Shown here: piece after piece, positions 53,041-62,581 of the stretch
How the letters are laid out: every line of letters begins with the position of its first letter
How positions within the stretch are numbered: position 1 is the first letter of the stretch
Origin: Eubacteriaceae bacterium UBA6119
GTDB lineage: Bacteria; Bacillota; Clostridia; Eubacteriales; UBA1433
Reading direction: 5' to 3'
NCBI GenBank assembly: GCA_002423395.1
Contig: DIVZ01000005.1
Location: 568,428-632,427, forward strand
DNA length: 64,000 nucleotides
Made by a program: the position numbers and the translations under genes
The notes under the pieces: generated by a model
The model's input: the letters and a program-made list of their open reading frames with translations, nothing else
The model's database searches: none
What the model was told of the DNA's origin: nothing

Positions 53041-55428
53041 TCAGATATTTTTTGCAAGAGAACCTCTTGCTATATTAGCGGCTACCTGAGCGTTTTTTGC
53101 GTAATAAGTCGCTTTTATTTTCTTTGCGTAATCCTCGTCTAATACCGCGCCTCCGACCATAACTTCGCCTTTGTATCCGCCGTTATATAATGCAGTTATA
53201 GTTTGTTCCATGCTTTTAAGAGTTGTGGTCATAAGAGCGGATAAGCCCACCAGCTTAGCGCCTGTATTAAGAGCGGTTGAGACAATTAAGTCAATATCCG
53301 TGTCATAGCCTAAGTCTATTACTTCAAAACCATAATTTTGCAGAACTACTTTTACTATATTTTTACCTATGTCGTGAACGTCGCCTTTAACGGTCGCCAA
53401 AATTATTTGCTTATTTTTATCATTCTGTGAGCCGCTTTTATCAATGTTTTTATTCAAATAATCAAACGCGGCTTTTGCTGCCTCGGATGAAGATATTAAT
53501 TGAGGAAGGAATATTTTTCCGCTTTCGTACATAAACCCTACTTTATCAAGAACAGGTATTAAATACTCGTCAATTATCTTCAATCCGTCTGTAGTATCCA
53601 GCAGTTTTTGAACCTGAGCTTCAACGCCGTCTTTTATGCCGTTTAATATTAGGTATTCAAGACTTTCGTCTTGTTTTATTACCCATGCGGAAGGCTTATC
53701 ATTTGCGGTACCTGCAAATTTGGATATATAATTTTTACAGCTTTCATCAAGCCCCATAAGAGCTTTATATGAATATATTATTTCCATTACGCCTTCGGCG
53801 TTGGGGTTTACTATAGGCATATTAAGCCCGGATTTTAAAGCCATTGATAAGAATGTATTGTTTATATTTTTTCTCTCGGGCAGCCCGAAAGAGATGTTGC
53901 TTACACCAAGCAGAGTTTTAACTCCAAGTTTTTGCGATACTTTTTCGATTGCTTGCAAAGTCTTAACAGCGCTTGCGCTGTCTGCCGATATGGTAAGGAC
54001 AAGGCAGTCTATATACACGTCTTCTTTAGGTATACCGTATTTTGCTGATGTTGCTATAATTTTTTTAGCGACTTCGAATCTTGTCTGTGAAGTTGTCGGT
54101 ATGCCTTTTTCATCGAGTGTAAGACCAACTACCGCCGCGCCGTATTTTTTAATAATAGGCAGAATGGTATTAAGCGAATGCGCTTCGCCTGTTACGGAGT
54201 TTACTATAGCTTTTCCGTTATATACCCTAAGCGCGGCTTCTATTACCTCGGGGTCGTTTGAGTCTATTTGCAAAGGAGTGTTTGTTATGCCTTGCACCGC
54301 TTTTATAATTCGTGTAATTGTTTGCCTCTGATCTATATCAGGGATTCCGACGTTGATGTCAAGTATGTCCGCGCCGGCGTTTATCTGCTCTGCGGCTTGT
54401 TTTAATATATAGCCCATATCGTTGTTAATAAGAGCCTGTTTTAAAGCTTTTTTGCCCGTGGGGTTAATTCGCTCGCCGATAACCGCGACATTGTCAATAA
54501 AAACCGTTTTGCTTCCGCTGCAGACAGAGCTTTTAGCAGTAGGATTAATTCGCTTTACATATGCGTCTTGAGCCTGTTTTTTAGTTAACGAAATAAACTC
54601 AGGATCGGTTCCACAGCAGCCGCCCACGATGCACACGCCCATTTGCGCAAAAGCTGTCATGTCATGAGCAAACTCATCGGCTTTAATATCAAACACCGTT
54701 TTTTCTCCCGCAATTTTAGGCAGCCCCGCATTGGGTTTCGCTATTAAAGGAAGATGCGTGTGAGCTGATATCTGCTTTAGAATGGGTAAAATTTCTTTTG
54801 GTCCTAGCGAGCAGTTTACGCCTATGGCGTCAGCACCAAGAGCGGTAAGAGTAATAGCAACGCTTGCAGCGTCACAGCCTGAAAACGTGCGGCCGTGCGT
54901 ATCAAAACTCATTGTCGCGAAAACCGGCAAGTTCGAGTTTTCTTTAGCCGCAAGAAGCGCGGCTCGCATTTCGTACAAATCGGACATGGTTTCTATATAT
55001 ATTAAATTCACTCCGCTTGATACGCCCAGTATTACCTGCTCTTTAAATAAGTCGTAGGCATCCTCAAAACAAAGAGTGCCCATAGGCTCAAGCAGCTGAC
55101 CAAGAGGTCCGATATCCAGCGCTACACAAGCATCGTGTCTATCAGACGCCGCTTTAGCCGCTTTAACGGCTGCGGGTATGACTTCATTTATATTTAGTCC
55201 AAACTTATTAAGCTTAGCGGAGCTTGCGCCGAAAGTGTTTGTAAGAATTATATCGCTTCCTGCTTTTAAGTACGCTTCGTGTACTGCTGTAACTGTTTGA
55301 GGGGAAAGTATATTTACCTCTTCGGGAGGTCTTCCCAGGCTTAAATTATATGAAGCTTCAAGCATGGTACCCATGGCTCCGTCAAGTGTTATTAATTCTC
55401 TGTTTTGCAGTTTTTCTTTAAGTTGCAC
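53041..55428 (-). CDS. metH: Cobalamin-dependent methionine synthase without activation domain
   Basis: A 795-residue enzyme that moves the methyl group of methyltetrahydrofolate to homocysteine. Order: homocysteine/zinc domain (about 1-300; TLDGAMGTML, GVNCSLGP, VGGCCGTDPEF), pterin-binding domain (about 320-570; GERINPTGKKALKQAL, DINVGIPDID), B12 cap and B12-binding domain (about 590-795; VKGDVHDIGKNIVK with the cobalt-ligand His). The C-terminal reactivation domain of long MetH is absent and encoded by the gene just upstream. I use GTG 55428, overlapping that gene by 11 bases; an ATG at 55491 would overlap it by 74 bases. Confidence 0.93.
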   Translation of the reverse strand: MQLKEKLQNRELITLDGAMGTMLEASYNLSLGRPPEEVNILSPQTVTAVHEAYLKAGSDIILTNTFGASSAKLNKFGLNINEVIPAAVKAAKAASDRHDACVALDIGPLGQLLEPMGTLCFEDAYDLFKEQVILGVSSGVNLIYIETMSDLYEMRAALLAAKENSNLPVFATMSFDTHGRTFSGCDAASVAITLTALGADAIGVNCSLGPKEILPILKQISAHTHLPLIAKPNAGLPKIAGEKTVFDIKADEFAHDMTAFAQMGVCIVGGCCGTDPEFISLTKKQAQDAYVKRINPTAKSSVCSGSKTVFIDNVAVIGERINPTGKKALKQALINNDMGYILKQAAEQINAGADILDINVGIPDIDQRQTITRIIKAVQGITNTPLQIDSNDPEVIEAALRVYNGKAIVNSVTGEAHSLNTILPIIKKYGAAVVGLTLDEKGIPTTSQTRFEVAKKIIATSAKYGIPKEDVYIDCLVLTISADSASAVKTLQAIEKVSQKLGVKTLLGVSNISFGLPERKNINNTFLSMALKSGLNMPIVNPNAEGVMEIIYSYKALMGLDESCKNYISKFAGTANDKPSAWVIKQDESLEYLILNGIKDGVEAQVQKLLDTTDGLKIIDEYLIPVLDKVGFMYESGKIFLPQLISSSEAAKAAFDYLNKNIDKSGSQNDKNKQIILATVKGDVHDIGKNIVKVVLQNYGFEVIDLGYDTDIDLIVSTALNTGAKLVGLSALMTTTLKSMEQTITALYNGGYKGEVMVGGAVLDEDYAKKIKATYYAKNAQVAANIARGSLAKNI

Positions 55429-56095
55429 AGGTTTTGCCTGCCTTTCTGTATTTGCATATATTTTTTGCGGCGCAGTTTTCACAGCCAGCATAATATTTAT
55501 GATTTATATTATTATCGGTTATGCCGATAACCGCGGTCATGGATTTTTTGGGATAAAGCATGTTGTTATCATCACAATTCAGACCAATTCTCTTTTTTGC
55601 ACACAGCGCGGATATAATATCGCTCTGATGCGACAGATAAAAATCGCCGTATCCGCACGAAAAACGGTTCGTAAGATTGAAGCTGTCATTTTTAAGTTCT
55701 ATGGATATATTGTTCAGCACATTATCGGCGTAACTTTCAATAGCCGCCGCGGCACAGCAGTCCATTACTAATGCTTTATTTATTTCCGTATAAGAAAAGC
55801 GTTTTATATTCTGCTCAATTTCACTTCCTAAAGTGAAAGCGGCGAGCACTGCTTTTTTTGAATATTTTAACAGCTTATATAAATCCTCGCTTTTTACTTC
55901 GAATATGTCAGTAAAATAAATTTTACCGTTATCTAATCTGATATCAAATATACCGTAAACATTTAGCGGCTTAATATATTCATACGAAAGCGCAATAGTA
56001 TCATCTATCAGCTTTTCAAGCTTATCATCTATCGGCTGGTCGGAATGTCCAAGACAGGCGAGGACATCATTTTTATCAATTACATAATTCATCAT
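55418..56095 (-). CDS. Separate MetH activation-domain protein
   Basis: A 225-residue protein related to the AdoMet-binding activation domain of methionine synthase. Marks: LGSEIEQNIKRFS, DCCAAAAIESYADNV, RFSCGYGDFYLSHQSDI and MLYPKKSMTAVIGI. It probably helps reduce oxidised cobalamin in the short MetH, whose gene overlaps its 3' end. An added C-terminal cysteine cluster, CENCAAKNICKYRKAGKTC (CX2CX5CX8C), may bind a metal or cluster. One base separates it from metF. Confidence 0.85.
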   Translation of the reverse strand: MMNYVIDKNDVLACLGHSDQPIDDKLEKLIDDTIALSYEYIKPLNVYGIFDIRLDNGKIYFTDIFEVKSEDLYKLLKYSKKAVLAAFTLGSEIEQNIKRFSYTEINKALVMDCCAAAAIESYADNVLNNISIELKNDSFNLTNRFSCGYGDFYLSHQSDIISALCAKKRIGLNCDDNNMLYPKKSMTAVIGITDNNINHKYYAGCENCAAKNICKYRKAGKTCAT

Positions 56096-56096
56096 A

Positions 56097-56984
56097 TTAT
56101 CCCAGATAAGAAGTGTTTTCCATACTTATTACGCTGTTTATGTTTTCCGTTATTCGTCTCGCTATGGCTAAATTGTTCATTGTGTATATATGTATGCCTT
56201 GAACGTTGTTTTCGACAAGATCCATTATCTGCTCTGTTGCGTATATAATGCCAGCCTGCGTCATGGCTTCTTTATTGCTGCCGTACCTTGCAAGCAGTTT
56301 TGAAAGCTTTTGCGGTATTCTTGCGCCCGATAAATATACTATACGCTCTATCTGCTTAGTGCTTGTTATCGGCATAATACCGACCTGAACGGGAGCTGTA
56401 ACGCCTGTTTTTCTTGCTTTATTTATAAACTCATAAAAAAGACCGTTATCAAAAAACATCTGTGTTATAAAAAACTCAGCTCCGCAATCCTGCTTTTTTT
56501 TCATATATTCAATATCTTTATCTAAACATTCACATTCGGGATGACCCTCGGGATAGCATGCGCCAGCTATGTTAAAACCGCCGTTTTGCGCTATAAAATC
56601 CATTAAATGATAGGAATATTTAAAATCGTCGGCAACTTGCGTCCCGGGCTGCTTGTCGCCCCTCATCGCAAGTATATTCGTAACGTTGCCGCCTCTTAAA
56701 GCGTCAAGCACATCTTTGACTTCGTCTTTTTTTGAGTTTATGCACGTAAGGTGCGATAGCGGCTCAATATTGTATTTATTTTTAATAATTGATGCAATAT
56801 CGCACGTGCGTGATTTTACATCACTTCCGCCTGCACCGTATGTTACGCTTAAGTAATCGGGTTTTAAATTCTCAAGATGTGAAAGTGTATCATATATTAC
56901 TTCTATCGGAGAATTCAGCTTGGGAGGGAATATCTCAAACGAGTAAACTATTTTTTTTTCTTTGAATAATTTTGATATTTCCAT
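56097..56984 (-). CDS. metF: 5,10-Methylenetetrahydrofolate reductase
   Basis: A 295-residue TIM-barrel flavoenzyme making methyltetrahydrofolate for MetH. Catalytic Glu in VYSFEIFPPKLN, SVTYGAGGSD, SHLTCINSKKDEV, ILAMRGDKQPG and the YPEGHPE segment are typical. First gene of the operon metF - activation protein - metH. GAGGA lies before ATG 56984. The leader is only about 20 bases, too short for a SAM riboswitch. Confidence 0.95.
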   Translation of the reverse strand: MEISKLFKEKKIVYSFEIFPPKLNSPIEVIYDTLSHLENLKPDYLSVTYGAGGSDVKSRTCDIASIIKNKYNIEPLSHLTCINSKKDEVKDVLDALRGGNVTNILAMRGDKQPGTQVADDFKYSYHLMDFIAQNGGFNIAGACYPEGHPECECLDKDIEYMKKKQDCGAEFFITQMFFDNGLFYEFINKARKTGVTAPVQVGIMPITSTKQIERIVYLSGARIPQKLSKLLARYGSNKEAMTQAGIIYATEQIMDLVENNVQGIHIYTMNNLAIARRITENINSVISMENTSYLG

Positions 56985-57012
56985 TTAAATCCTCACAAAA
57001 GTATAATTAAAA

Positions 57013-57041
57013 ATTATAATATAATATATATTCAAATTCAA
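57013..57041 (-). promoter_or_regulatory. Promoter of the met operon
   Basis: Minus strand: TTGAAT, exactly 17 bases, TATAAT. Transcription would start about 20 bases before metF. Confidence 0.55.
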
Positions 57042-57055
57042 TAATATTTTATTTA

Positions 57056-57084
57056 TTGACACATATAAGCATTTATGTTATATT
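57056..57084 (+). promoter_or_regulatory. Promoter of the Phe T-box leader
   Basis: Consensus TTGACA at 57056, 17 bases, TATATT at 57079. It is back to back with the met operon promoter. Confidence 0.8.
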
Positions 57085-57090
57085 TTTTAA

Positions 57091-57303
57091 AATATGAGCA
57101 ATGAAACGGTGTAAGTAGTACTTTCAAATTGCATGAAAAAGAGAAAAAACGCTGTAAGCTGAAAGCGTTTTTATGCTGGTTAGTACGAACATTCAACTGC
57201 GGAGCGGAAAATGTTTGCCGCATTAAGGCGTAAAGTGGGTATTAAGCTAATTAGGGTGGTACCGCGGTTTTATAATCGTCCCTTTATATGAAGGGATTTT
57301 TTT
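57091..57303 (+). promoter_or_regulatory. T-box leader of the Nudix-pheS-pheT operon
   Basis: The T-box AGGGTGGTACCGCGGT is at 57253-57268. Upstream, CGCTGTAAGCTGAAAGCG matches the distal part of Stem I. The likely specifier is TTC at 57192-57194 (in ACGAACATTCAACTGC), a phenylalanine codon matching pheST. The terminator TCCCTT/AAGGGA with seven Ts (57279-57303) ends the leader. Confidence 0.93.
57279..57303 (+). terminator. T-box terminator of the pheST operon
   Basis: TCCCTT and AAGGGA pair around a six-base loop, followed by seven Ts; the upstream Stem I and T-box control read-through. Confidence 0.85.
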
Positions 57304-57339
57304 ATGCCCGCTAAAATAAATGAAACATCAGGTCAACAA

Positions 57340-57963
57340 ATGGAAAAAGAGAATAAATATAGAAAGATAAATTATTTATATGATAAACACAATAAAAAGT
57401 ATTCGGTATTAATACTGTTACTTAATATTAAAGGCGAAATTAATATTTTGTTTGAAGTAAGAAGCAGAAACCTTTCAGAAAATGCTCAGCCTGGCGATAT
57501 TTCTCTTCCGGGTGGACTGTGCGAGGATGACGACGTTATAGGCGAAGCTCTGCGAGAGACTTATGAAGAAGTTGGGATTTACCCTGCGGAGATTGAGATA
57601 CTTGGCAGAATGAATCCCATATTTACGGGAGACGAGAGAAAAATAATACCTGTTGTGGGATACGCAGAAGATATAGATATATCAAAACTTAACATCAGCA
57701 CCGATGAGGTGGAAGAAGTATTTACAGTTCCGCTTGACTTTTTTTTAAACAGCGAGCCTAAAGTGCACTCAATTTGCTATCAGGCGGAATTTGACGAGAA
57801 ATTTCCGTTTGAGAAAATTTACAAGGGCAGGGATTACAACTGGAAGCCGAGACAGGAAAAAATATATTTTTATTATTATAAAGACTATAACATTTGGGGA
57901 ATAACGGCAAAGATTATAAATCAATTCGTAAATATACTTAAAAACCAAGAGGAGGAAATATGA
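57340..57963 (+). CDS. Nudix hydrolase, CoA-pyrophosphatase-like
   Basis: A 207-residue protein. The Nudix box is ISLPGGLCEDDDVIGEALRE plus TYEEVGIYP; before it, EVRSRNLSENAQPGD resembles the RSxxLxxHxGQ segment of NudL/YeaB-type coenzyme A pyrophosphatases. The substrate is therefore tentative. I favour ATG 57340 (CAGG upstream) over an ATG at 57304, which directly touches the T-box terminator T run and has no ribosome site. Its stop overlaps the pheS start by four bases (ATGA), so it is under the Phe T-box with pheST. Unusual placement. Confidence 0.82.
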   Translation: MEKENKYRKINYLYDKHNKKYSVLILLLNIKGEINILFEVRSRNLSENAQPGDISLPGGLCEDDDVIGEALRETYEEVGIYPAEIEILGRMNPIFTGDERKIIPVVGYAEDIDISKLNISTDEVEEVFTVPLDFFLNSEPKVHSICYQAEFDEKFPFEKIYKGRDYNWKPRQEKIYFYYYKDYNIWGITAKIINQFVNILKNQEEEI

Positions 57964-58988
57964 TAAAGCAGCTAAACACAATAAAAGACGAAACATTGCA
58001 GAAAATTATAAAAGCCGAAAATTTATCGGAACTTGAAGATATAAGGGTATCGGTTCTGGGAAAGAAAGGCAACCTTACAAATATACTCCGCTCCATGAAC
58101 ACTCTTTCGGCGGAAGAAAGACCGGTTATAGGCGCAACGGCAAATATTGTGAAAGAAAGTATCGAATTGTCTCTTGCAAATAAAAAAGAGGAGATTGTAA
58201 ACAAAGCGATGCAGGCAAAGCTTGATAAGGAGTATATAGACATTACTCTTCCGGGGAACAAAGTAGATATAGGCTCTGTTCATCCTATATCAAAAACGGC
58301 TATTGAGCTTGTTGAAATATTTGCATCAATCGGTTTCTCTGTTGCGGAAGGACCTGAGATTGACTTTACAAAATACAATTTCGATTACTTAAACACTCCT
58401 TCTAATCATCCCGCGCGCTCTCTTACCGATACTTTTTATATAAATGAAGATGTGCTGTTAAGAACGCAGACTTCACCCGTTCAGATAAGAACAATGCTTA
58501 CAAATAAGCCTCCGATAAAAGTAATATCTCCGGGCAAAGTGTATCGCTGTGATGAAATTGACGCTACGCATTCGCCGCTGTTTAACCAGATGGAAGGAAT
58601 TATTGTAGATAAAGATATTACTATGAGCGACCTTAAAGGAACGCTTGAGTTTTTTGCAAAACAGCTGTTCGGACCGCAAACAAAAACAAAATTCCGCCAT
58701 CATCAGTTTTACTTTACGGAACCTGGCGCGGAAATGGACGCGACATGCCCCAAATGCAAGGGCCTTGGCTGCAGGGTATGTTCAAATACGGGCTGGATAG
58801 AAATACTAGGCTGCGGGATGCTTCATCCCAATATTATGGAAATATGCGGAATAAGCCATTTAGAATATTCAGGCTACGCATTCGGAATGGGCATTGACAG
58901 AATAGCAATGATAAAGTACGGACTTGAAGATTTAAGGCTTGTGTATGAAAATGATATAAGATTCATACAGCAGTTTATAGGGAGGTAG
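57960..58988 (+). CDS. pheS: Phenylalanyl-tRNA synthetase alpha subunit
   Basis: A 342-residue class II synthetase subunit carrying the active site. N-terminal coiled-coil arm (about 1-85), then HPISKTAIELVEIFASIGF, motif 2 in KVYRCDEIDATHSPLFNQME, a zinc-like Cys set CPKCKGLGCRVCSNTGWIE, and motif 3 in FGMGIDRIAMIKYG. Forms a heterotetramer with PheT. GAGGAGG precedes the ATG. Confidence 0.97.
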   Translation: MIKQLNTIKDETLQKIIKAENLSELEDIRVSVLGKKGNLTNILRSMNTLSAEERPVIGATANIVKESIELSLANKKEEIVNKAMQAKLDKEYIDITLPGNKVDIGSVHPISKTAIELVEIFASIGFSVAEGPEIDFTKYNFDYLNTPSNHPARSLTDTFYINEDVLLRTQTSPVQIRTMLTNKPPIKVISPGKVYRCDEIDATHSPLFNQMEGIIVDKDITMSDLKGTLEFFAKQLFGPQTKTKFRHHQFYFTEPGAEMDATCPKCKGLGCRVCSNTGWIEILGCGMLHPNIMEICGISHLEYSGYAFGMGIDRIAMIKYGLEDLRLVYENDIRFIQQFIGR

Positions 58989-58991
58989 CAT

Positions 58992-61373
58992 ATGTTAGTA
59001 TCACTTGATTGGCTTAAAGAATACACCAAAGTAGATAGAGAAGTAACAGAATATATAGATAGAATGAACCTTACAGGAAGTAAAGTAGAAAATGTAGATT
59101 ATAAAGATGAAAATCTTAAAGATATAATAGTCGGTAAAATAATAAAAAAAGAAAAGCATCCCAACGCCGATAAATTAAGCGTATGCAAAGTAGACATAGG
59201 AGGCGGCACAACAGAGACAATAATCACAGCCGCAGCAAACATTAAAGAAGGCGATGTAATACCGCTTGCGCTTCCCGGCTCTGTGATTATTGATAAGAAA
59301 ATTGACGTTACCGAATTCAGAGGCATTACATCCAACGGGATGATGTGCTCGGGAGAAGAGCTTGGGCTTGACGCGTCGGTGCTTCCCAAAAACAGTGAAG
59401 GCGGAATATACGTATTCTCAGAAGAACTAACACCTGGGCAGGACGCGCTTACTCATTTGGGGCTTCACGATGTGGTAATAGATTTTGAGATAACTAACAA
59501 CCGACCCGACTGCCAGTCAATAATAGGCATGGCGCGCGAATTCGCGGCGGCGTTTTACAACCCCGTAAAAGTTCCGCAAGCTAAAGTGGAAGAGGCTAAA
59601 AATGATATAGACAAATACTTATCTATAGAGATAGCAGACCCCGATTTATGCCACAGATATGTTGCCAGAATGTTGAAAGTAAAAAAAATAGAGCAAAGCC
59701 CGCTATGGATGCAAAGAAGGCTTATGGCGTGCGGATTCCGCCCTATTAACAATATAGTAGACGTTACTAACTATATACTTTTAGAAGTAGGTCAGCCGCT
59801 CCACGCATTTGACTACAAAATGATTGAAGGCGACAAAATAATTGTGCGCAGAGCGCAAAAAGATGAAAAAATAACAACACTTGACGGAAAAGAAAGAGCG
59901 TGCTGTGAAGATTTGCTTTTAATTACCGACACAAAAAAAGGTGTGGGTATTGCCGGTATTATGGGCGGCGCTAACTCGGAAATTACAAATGATACGGAAA
60001 TGATAGTAATTGAATCAGCTGCGTTTAACGCTGAAAATATACGCAAATCGTCTGTGAAAATGAACATGAACACTGATGCTGCGGCATTGTTTTCAAAGGG
60101 TGTTAACGCGAGTATGAGTACTTACGCCGCAACAAGAGCCGCGCAACTGCTTATACAAATTGGAGCGTGCGAGCTTATTGAAGGCATTATTGATATATAT
60201 CCATACCCTGCAAAACCCGCAAAAATAACGGTAGACGCAGTGTGGGTAAATAAATTTTTGGGTATGGAAATACCACTTGCCGACATGCTGTTATCGCTTA
60301 AGAGCCTGGGAATAGAATATACCGAAAAAGACGGAATAATAACAGTTATAAGTCCTCTATTCAGAACGGATATTAACATAAAAGAAGATGTAGCGGAAGA
60401 AATAGCGCGAATATACGGATACGAAAAAATGCCGTCTACACTAAACAACGCTTCTAGCTATGTTAGCCCGGTTAACCAGTACTTTAAGTTCAAAACCGAC
60501 ATAAAAAATATTATGGCGTCTATGGGAGCGTTCGAATCGCTGACATACACGTTTACCTCATATGAAAATATTATTAAGCTTAATATGGGCTATAAAAAAG
60601 AAGACATTGTAAAAATAATAAATCCGCTTGGCGACGCAACCGCCTATATGAGAACTAGCCTCATGGGAAGTTTATTGGAAGTTGCGGAGCTGAATTTGTC
60701 AAGAAAAAACAATAAGGCCATATTCTTTGAAATAGGCAATGTATTTTTCAATGAAAAAGACGAAGAGGGTCTGCCCGTGCAGAAAGAAAAGCTTGCTTTA
60801 GTAGCTTACGGCGGTTACGATTTTTATGATATAAAAGGCATTGCGGACGCTTTGTTTAAGGGCCTCGGCATTGCGGATATTTCGTACGCGCGAAGCAAAT
60901 GCTTATCTGTGCACCCGGGAAAAAGCGCGGATGTTACAGCAGGTGGAAAATATTTAGGATACATCGGGCAGACGCATCCCGCTGTAGCAAAAGAGTTTGA
61001 CATAGAAGAGGGCACATACGTGTTTGAATTCGACGTTAAACAAATGTTTGCATCAGCTGATAATACATTTATATATACATCTATACCCAAGTATCCGTCA
61101 ATTGTCCGCGATATGGCGGTAATTGTAGAAGAAGAAATTTTAAGCGGAGATGTGCTTGCTGAAATCAGAAAAAACGGTACTGAGCTTTTGGTAGATGCTT
61201 ATTTGTTTGACGTATATACGGGGGATCAGATAGAGAGCGGTTATAAGTCTCTTGCATATTCTCTGGAGTTCCGTTCGAAGGAAAGAACTCTTACGGACGC
61301 AGAGACAGATAATTTATTCAATATTATATTAAATGTGATTAAAGACAAATTCAATGCGAGATTAAGGCAGTAA
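58992..61373 (+). CDS. pheT: Phenylalanyl-tRNA synthetase beta subunit
   Basis: A 793-residue subunit with editing and tRNA-binding roles. EMAP-like tRNA-binding domain (about 40-150; GKIIKKEKHPNADKLSVCKV), B3/B4 editing domain (ITNNRPDCQSIIGMAREFAA), B5 domain (about 400-475), catalytic-like core (VAEEIARIYGYEKMPSTL), and the C-terminal FDX-ACB domain (PKYPSIVRDMAVIVEEEI). Three bases after pheS. Confidence 0.97.
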   Translation: MLVSLDWLKEYTKVDREVTEYIDRMNLTGSKVENVDYKDENLKDIIVGKIIKKEKHPNADKLSVCKVDIGGGTTETIITAAANIKEGDVIPLALPGSVIIDKKIDVTEFRGITSNGMMCSGEELGLDASVLPKNSEGGIYVFSEELTPGQDALTHLGLHDVVIDFEITNNRPDCQSIIGMAREFAAAFYNPVKVPQAKVEEAKNDIDKYLSIEIADPDLCHRYVARMLKVKKIEQSPLWMQRRLMACGFRPINNIVDVTNYILLEVGQPLHAFDYKMIEGDKIIVRRAQKDEKITTLDGKERACCEDLLLITDTKKGVGIAGIMGGANSEITNDTEMIVIESAAFNAENIRKSSVKMNMNTDAAALFSKGVNASMSTYAATRAAQLLIQIGACELIEGIIDIYPYPAKPAKITVDAVWVNKFLGMEIPLADMLLSLKSLGIEYTEKDGIITVISPLFRTDINIKEDVAEEIARIYGYEKMPSTLNNASSYVSPVNQYFKFKTDIKNIMASMGAFESLTYTFTSYENIIKLNMGYKKEDIVKIINPLGDATAYMRTSLMGSLLEVAELNLSRKNNKAIFFEIGNVFFNEKDEEGLPVQKEKLALVAYGGYDFYDIKGIADALFKGLGIADISYARSKCLSVHPGKSADVTAGGKYLGYIGQTHPAVAKEFDIEEGTYVFEFDVKQMFASADNTFIYTSIPKYPSIVRDMAVIVEEEILSGDVLAEIRKNGTELLVDAYLFDVYTGDQIESGYKSLAYSLEFRSKERTLTDAETDNLFNIILNVIKDKFNARLRQ

Positions 61374-61381
61374 ATTATATA

Positions 61382-61407
61382 AAAAAGCCTGAATTTCAGG
61401 CTTTTTA
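61382..61407 (+). terminator. Terminator of the pheST operon
   Basis: AAAAGCCTGAA and TTCAGGCTTTT form a perfect stem with a short loop and a T run. Confidence 0.85.
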
Positions 61408-61462
61408 TTTTTACCGTCATTATAACTTATGCAAATGAATAAAATATTATGGGTGAATGCTT

Positions 61463-62578
61463 ATGTATAAAAAAAGCAGAGCGGTAATATGTTTATTAAT
61501 TGCAATTTTTTTAGTTAATATTTCAATTTGCGCGCAGGTAAATATAACCGCAAAATCAGCTGTTGTTATGGACGGCCAAAGCAAAAGAATTCTTTATGCC
61601 AAAGATGAAAACGAGCAGCTGCCGTTTGCGAGCACTACAAAAATTATGACGGCGATACTTGCTATTGAGATGTGCGATATGGACCAAGTCGTAAAAATTG
61701 ACGACAGGGCTATAGGCATTGAGGGTTCGTCTATTCATCTGGAAAAAGGCGAGGAATTAAAAGTAATAGATCTTCTGTACGGTCTTATGCTTCATTCAGG
61801 CAATGATGCCGCAGTGGCGCTTGCTATATACATATCTGGTGATGTGGATAATTTCGCGGCTCTTATGAACTATAAAGCCAAGGCTATAGGGGCGCAGCAC
61901 ACAAATTTCGCCAATCCCAACGGGCTTCCCAACAGCAGCCATTACACAACGGCGCATGACTTGACATTAATTTCTCAGTACGCGATGAGCAATGATACAT
62001 TCAGAGAAATTGTATCAACCAAAAGTGTTACAATAAAATCTACCGGTGATACCGTGCGCGTAAGAAACCTTGTTAATAAAAATAAATTGTTATACAGTTA
62101 CGAAGGAGCCAACGGCATCAAAACAGGCTATACTGACCTTGCGGGCAGATGCTTCTGCGGCGCGGCGGAAAAAAACGGAATGCAATTAGTAAGCGTAGTG
62201 CTTAATTCTTCCAATACATATGGCGATACAACAAAATTGTTTGATTACTATTTTGACAATTATTCGTATTATACGTTTTTTGCAAAAGGGGAATATATAT
62301 TAAGCATTCCTATTACAGGCTCAAAAGCAGGAGAATATAAAGTATACGCACCAAATGATATATTAGTACCGCTTAGCAAAGATGAAGCCGGCACAACACA
62401 GGTAAAATATAATTTTCCAAAAATCCTGCAAGCTCCTATGAAAAAAGGTGACAAAATAGGAGAAATACAAATAATATTTAAAGATAACAGCAATATTAAT
62501 ATTGATATAACACTGCAAAAAGATATAAAATATAAAAACACGGTTTTTGATTATATTATTGATTTTTTTAAGGAGTAG
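61463..62578 (+). CDS. D-alanyl-D-alanine carboxypeptidase (PBP5/DacF type)
   Basis: A 371-residue secreted low-molecular-weight penicillin-binding protein that trims stem peptides. Signal peptide or anchor (residues 5-24), catalytic Ser57 and Lys60 in FASTTKIM, the SGN motif in LHSGNDAAVAL, and KTG in GIKTGYTDLAG. The C-terminal all-beta domain is complete (PBP5_C). DacF-type enzymes in spore formers act on the cortex, but the vegetative DacA is equally possible. ATG 61463 has GGGTGA six bases before it. RluB-type gene three bases later. Confidence 0.93.
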   Translation: MYKKSRAVICLLIAIFLVNISICAQVNITAKSAVVMDGQSKRILYAKDENEQLPFASTTKIMTAILAIEMCDMDQVVKIDDRAIGIEGSSIHLEKGEELKVIDLLYGLMLHSGNDAAVALAIYISGDVDNFAALMNYKAKAIGAQHTNFANPNGLPNSSHYTTAHDLTLISQYAMSNDTFREIVSTKSVTIKSTGDTVRVRNLVNKNKLLYSYEGANGIKTGYTDLAGRCFCGAAEKNGMQLVSVVLNSSNTYGDTTKLFDYYFDNYSYYTFFAKGEYILSIPITGSKAGEYKVYAPNDILVPLSKDEAGTTQVKYNFPKILQAPMKKGDKIGEIQIIFKDNSNINIDITLQKDIKYKNTVFDYIIDFFKE

Positions 62579-62581
62579 GAA

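Noticed and set aside
55429..55491. Longer metH start at 55491
   Set aside because: It would overlap the activation-protein gene by 74 bases; the family start fits GTG 55428 better.
56985..57055. SAM or B12 riboswitch upstream of metF
   Set aside because: The promoter lies about 30 bases before the start codon, leaving no room for an aptamer and terminator.
57304..57339. Nudix start at ATG 57304
   Set aside because: It touches the T run of the T-box terminator and has no ribosome site; ATG 57340 has a CAGG site and fits the family.
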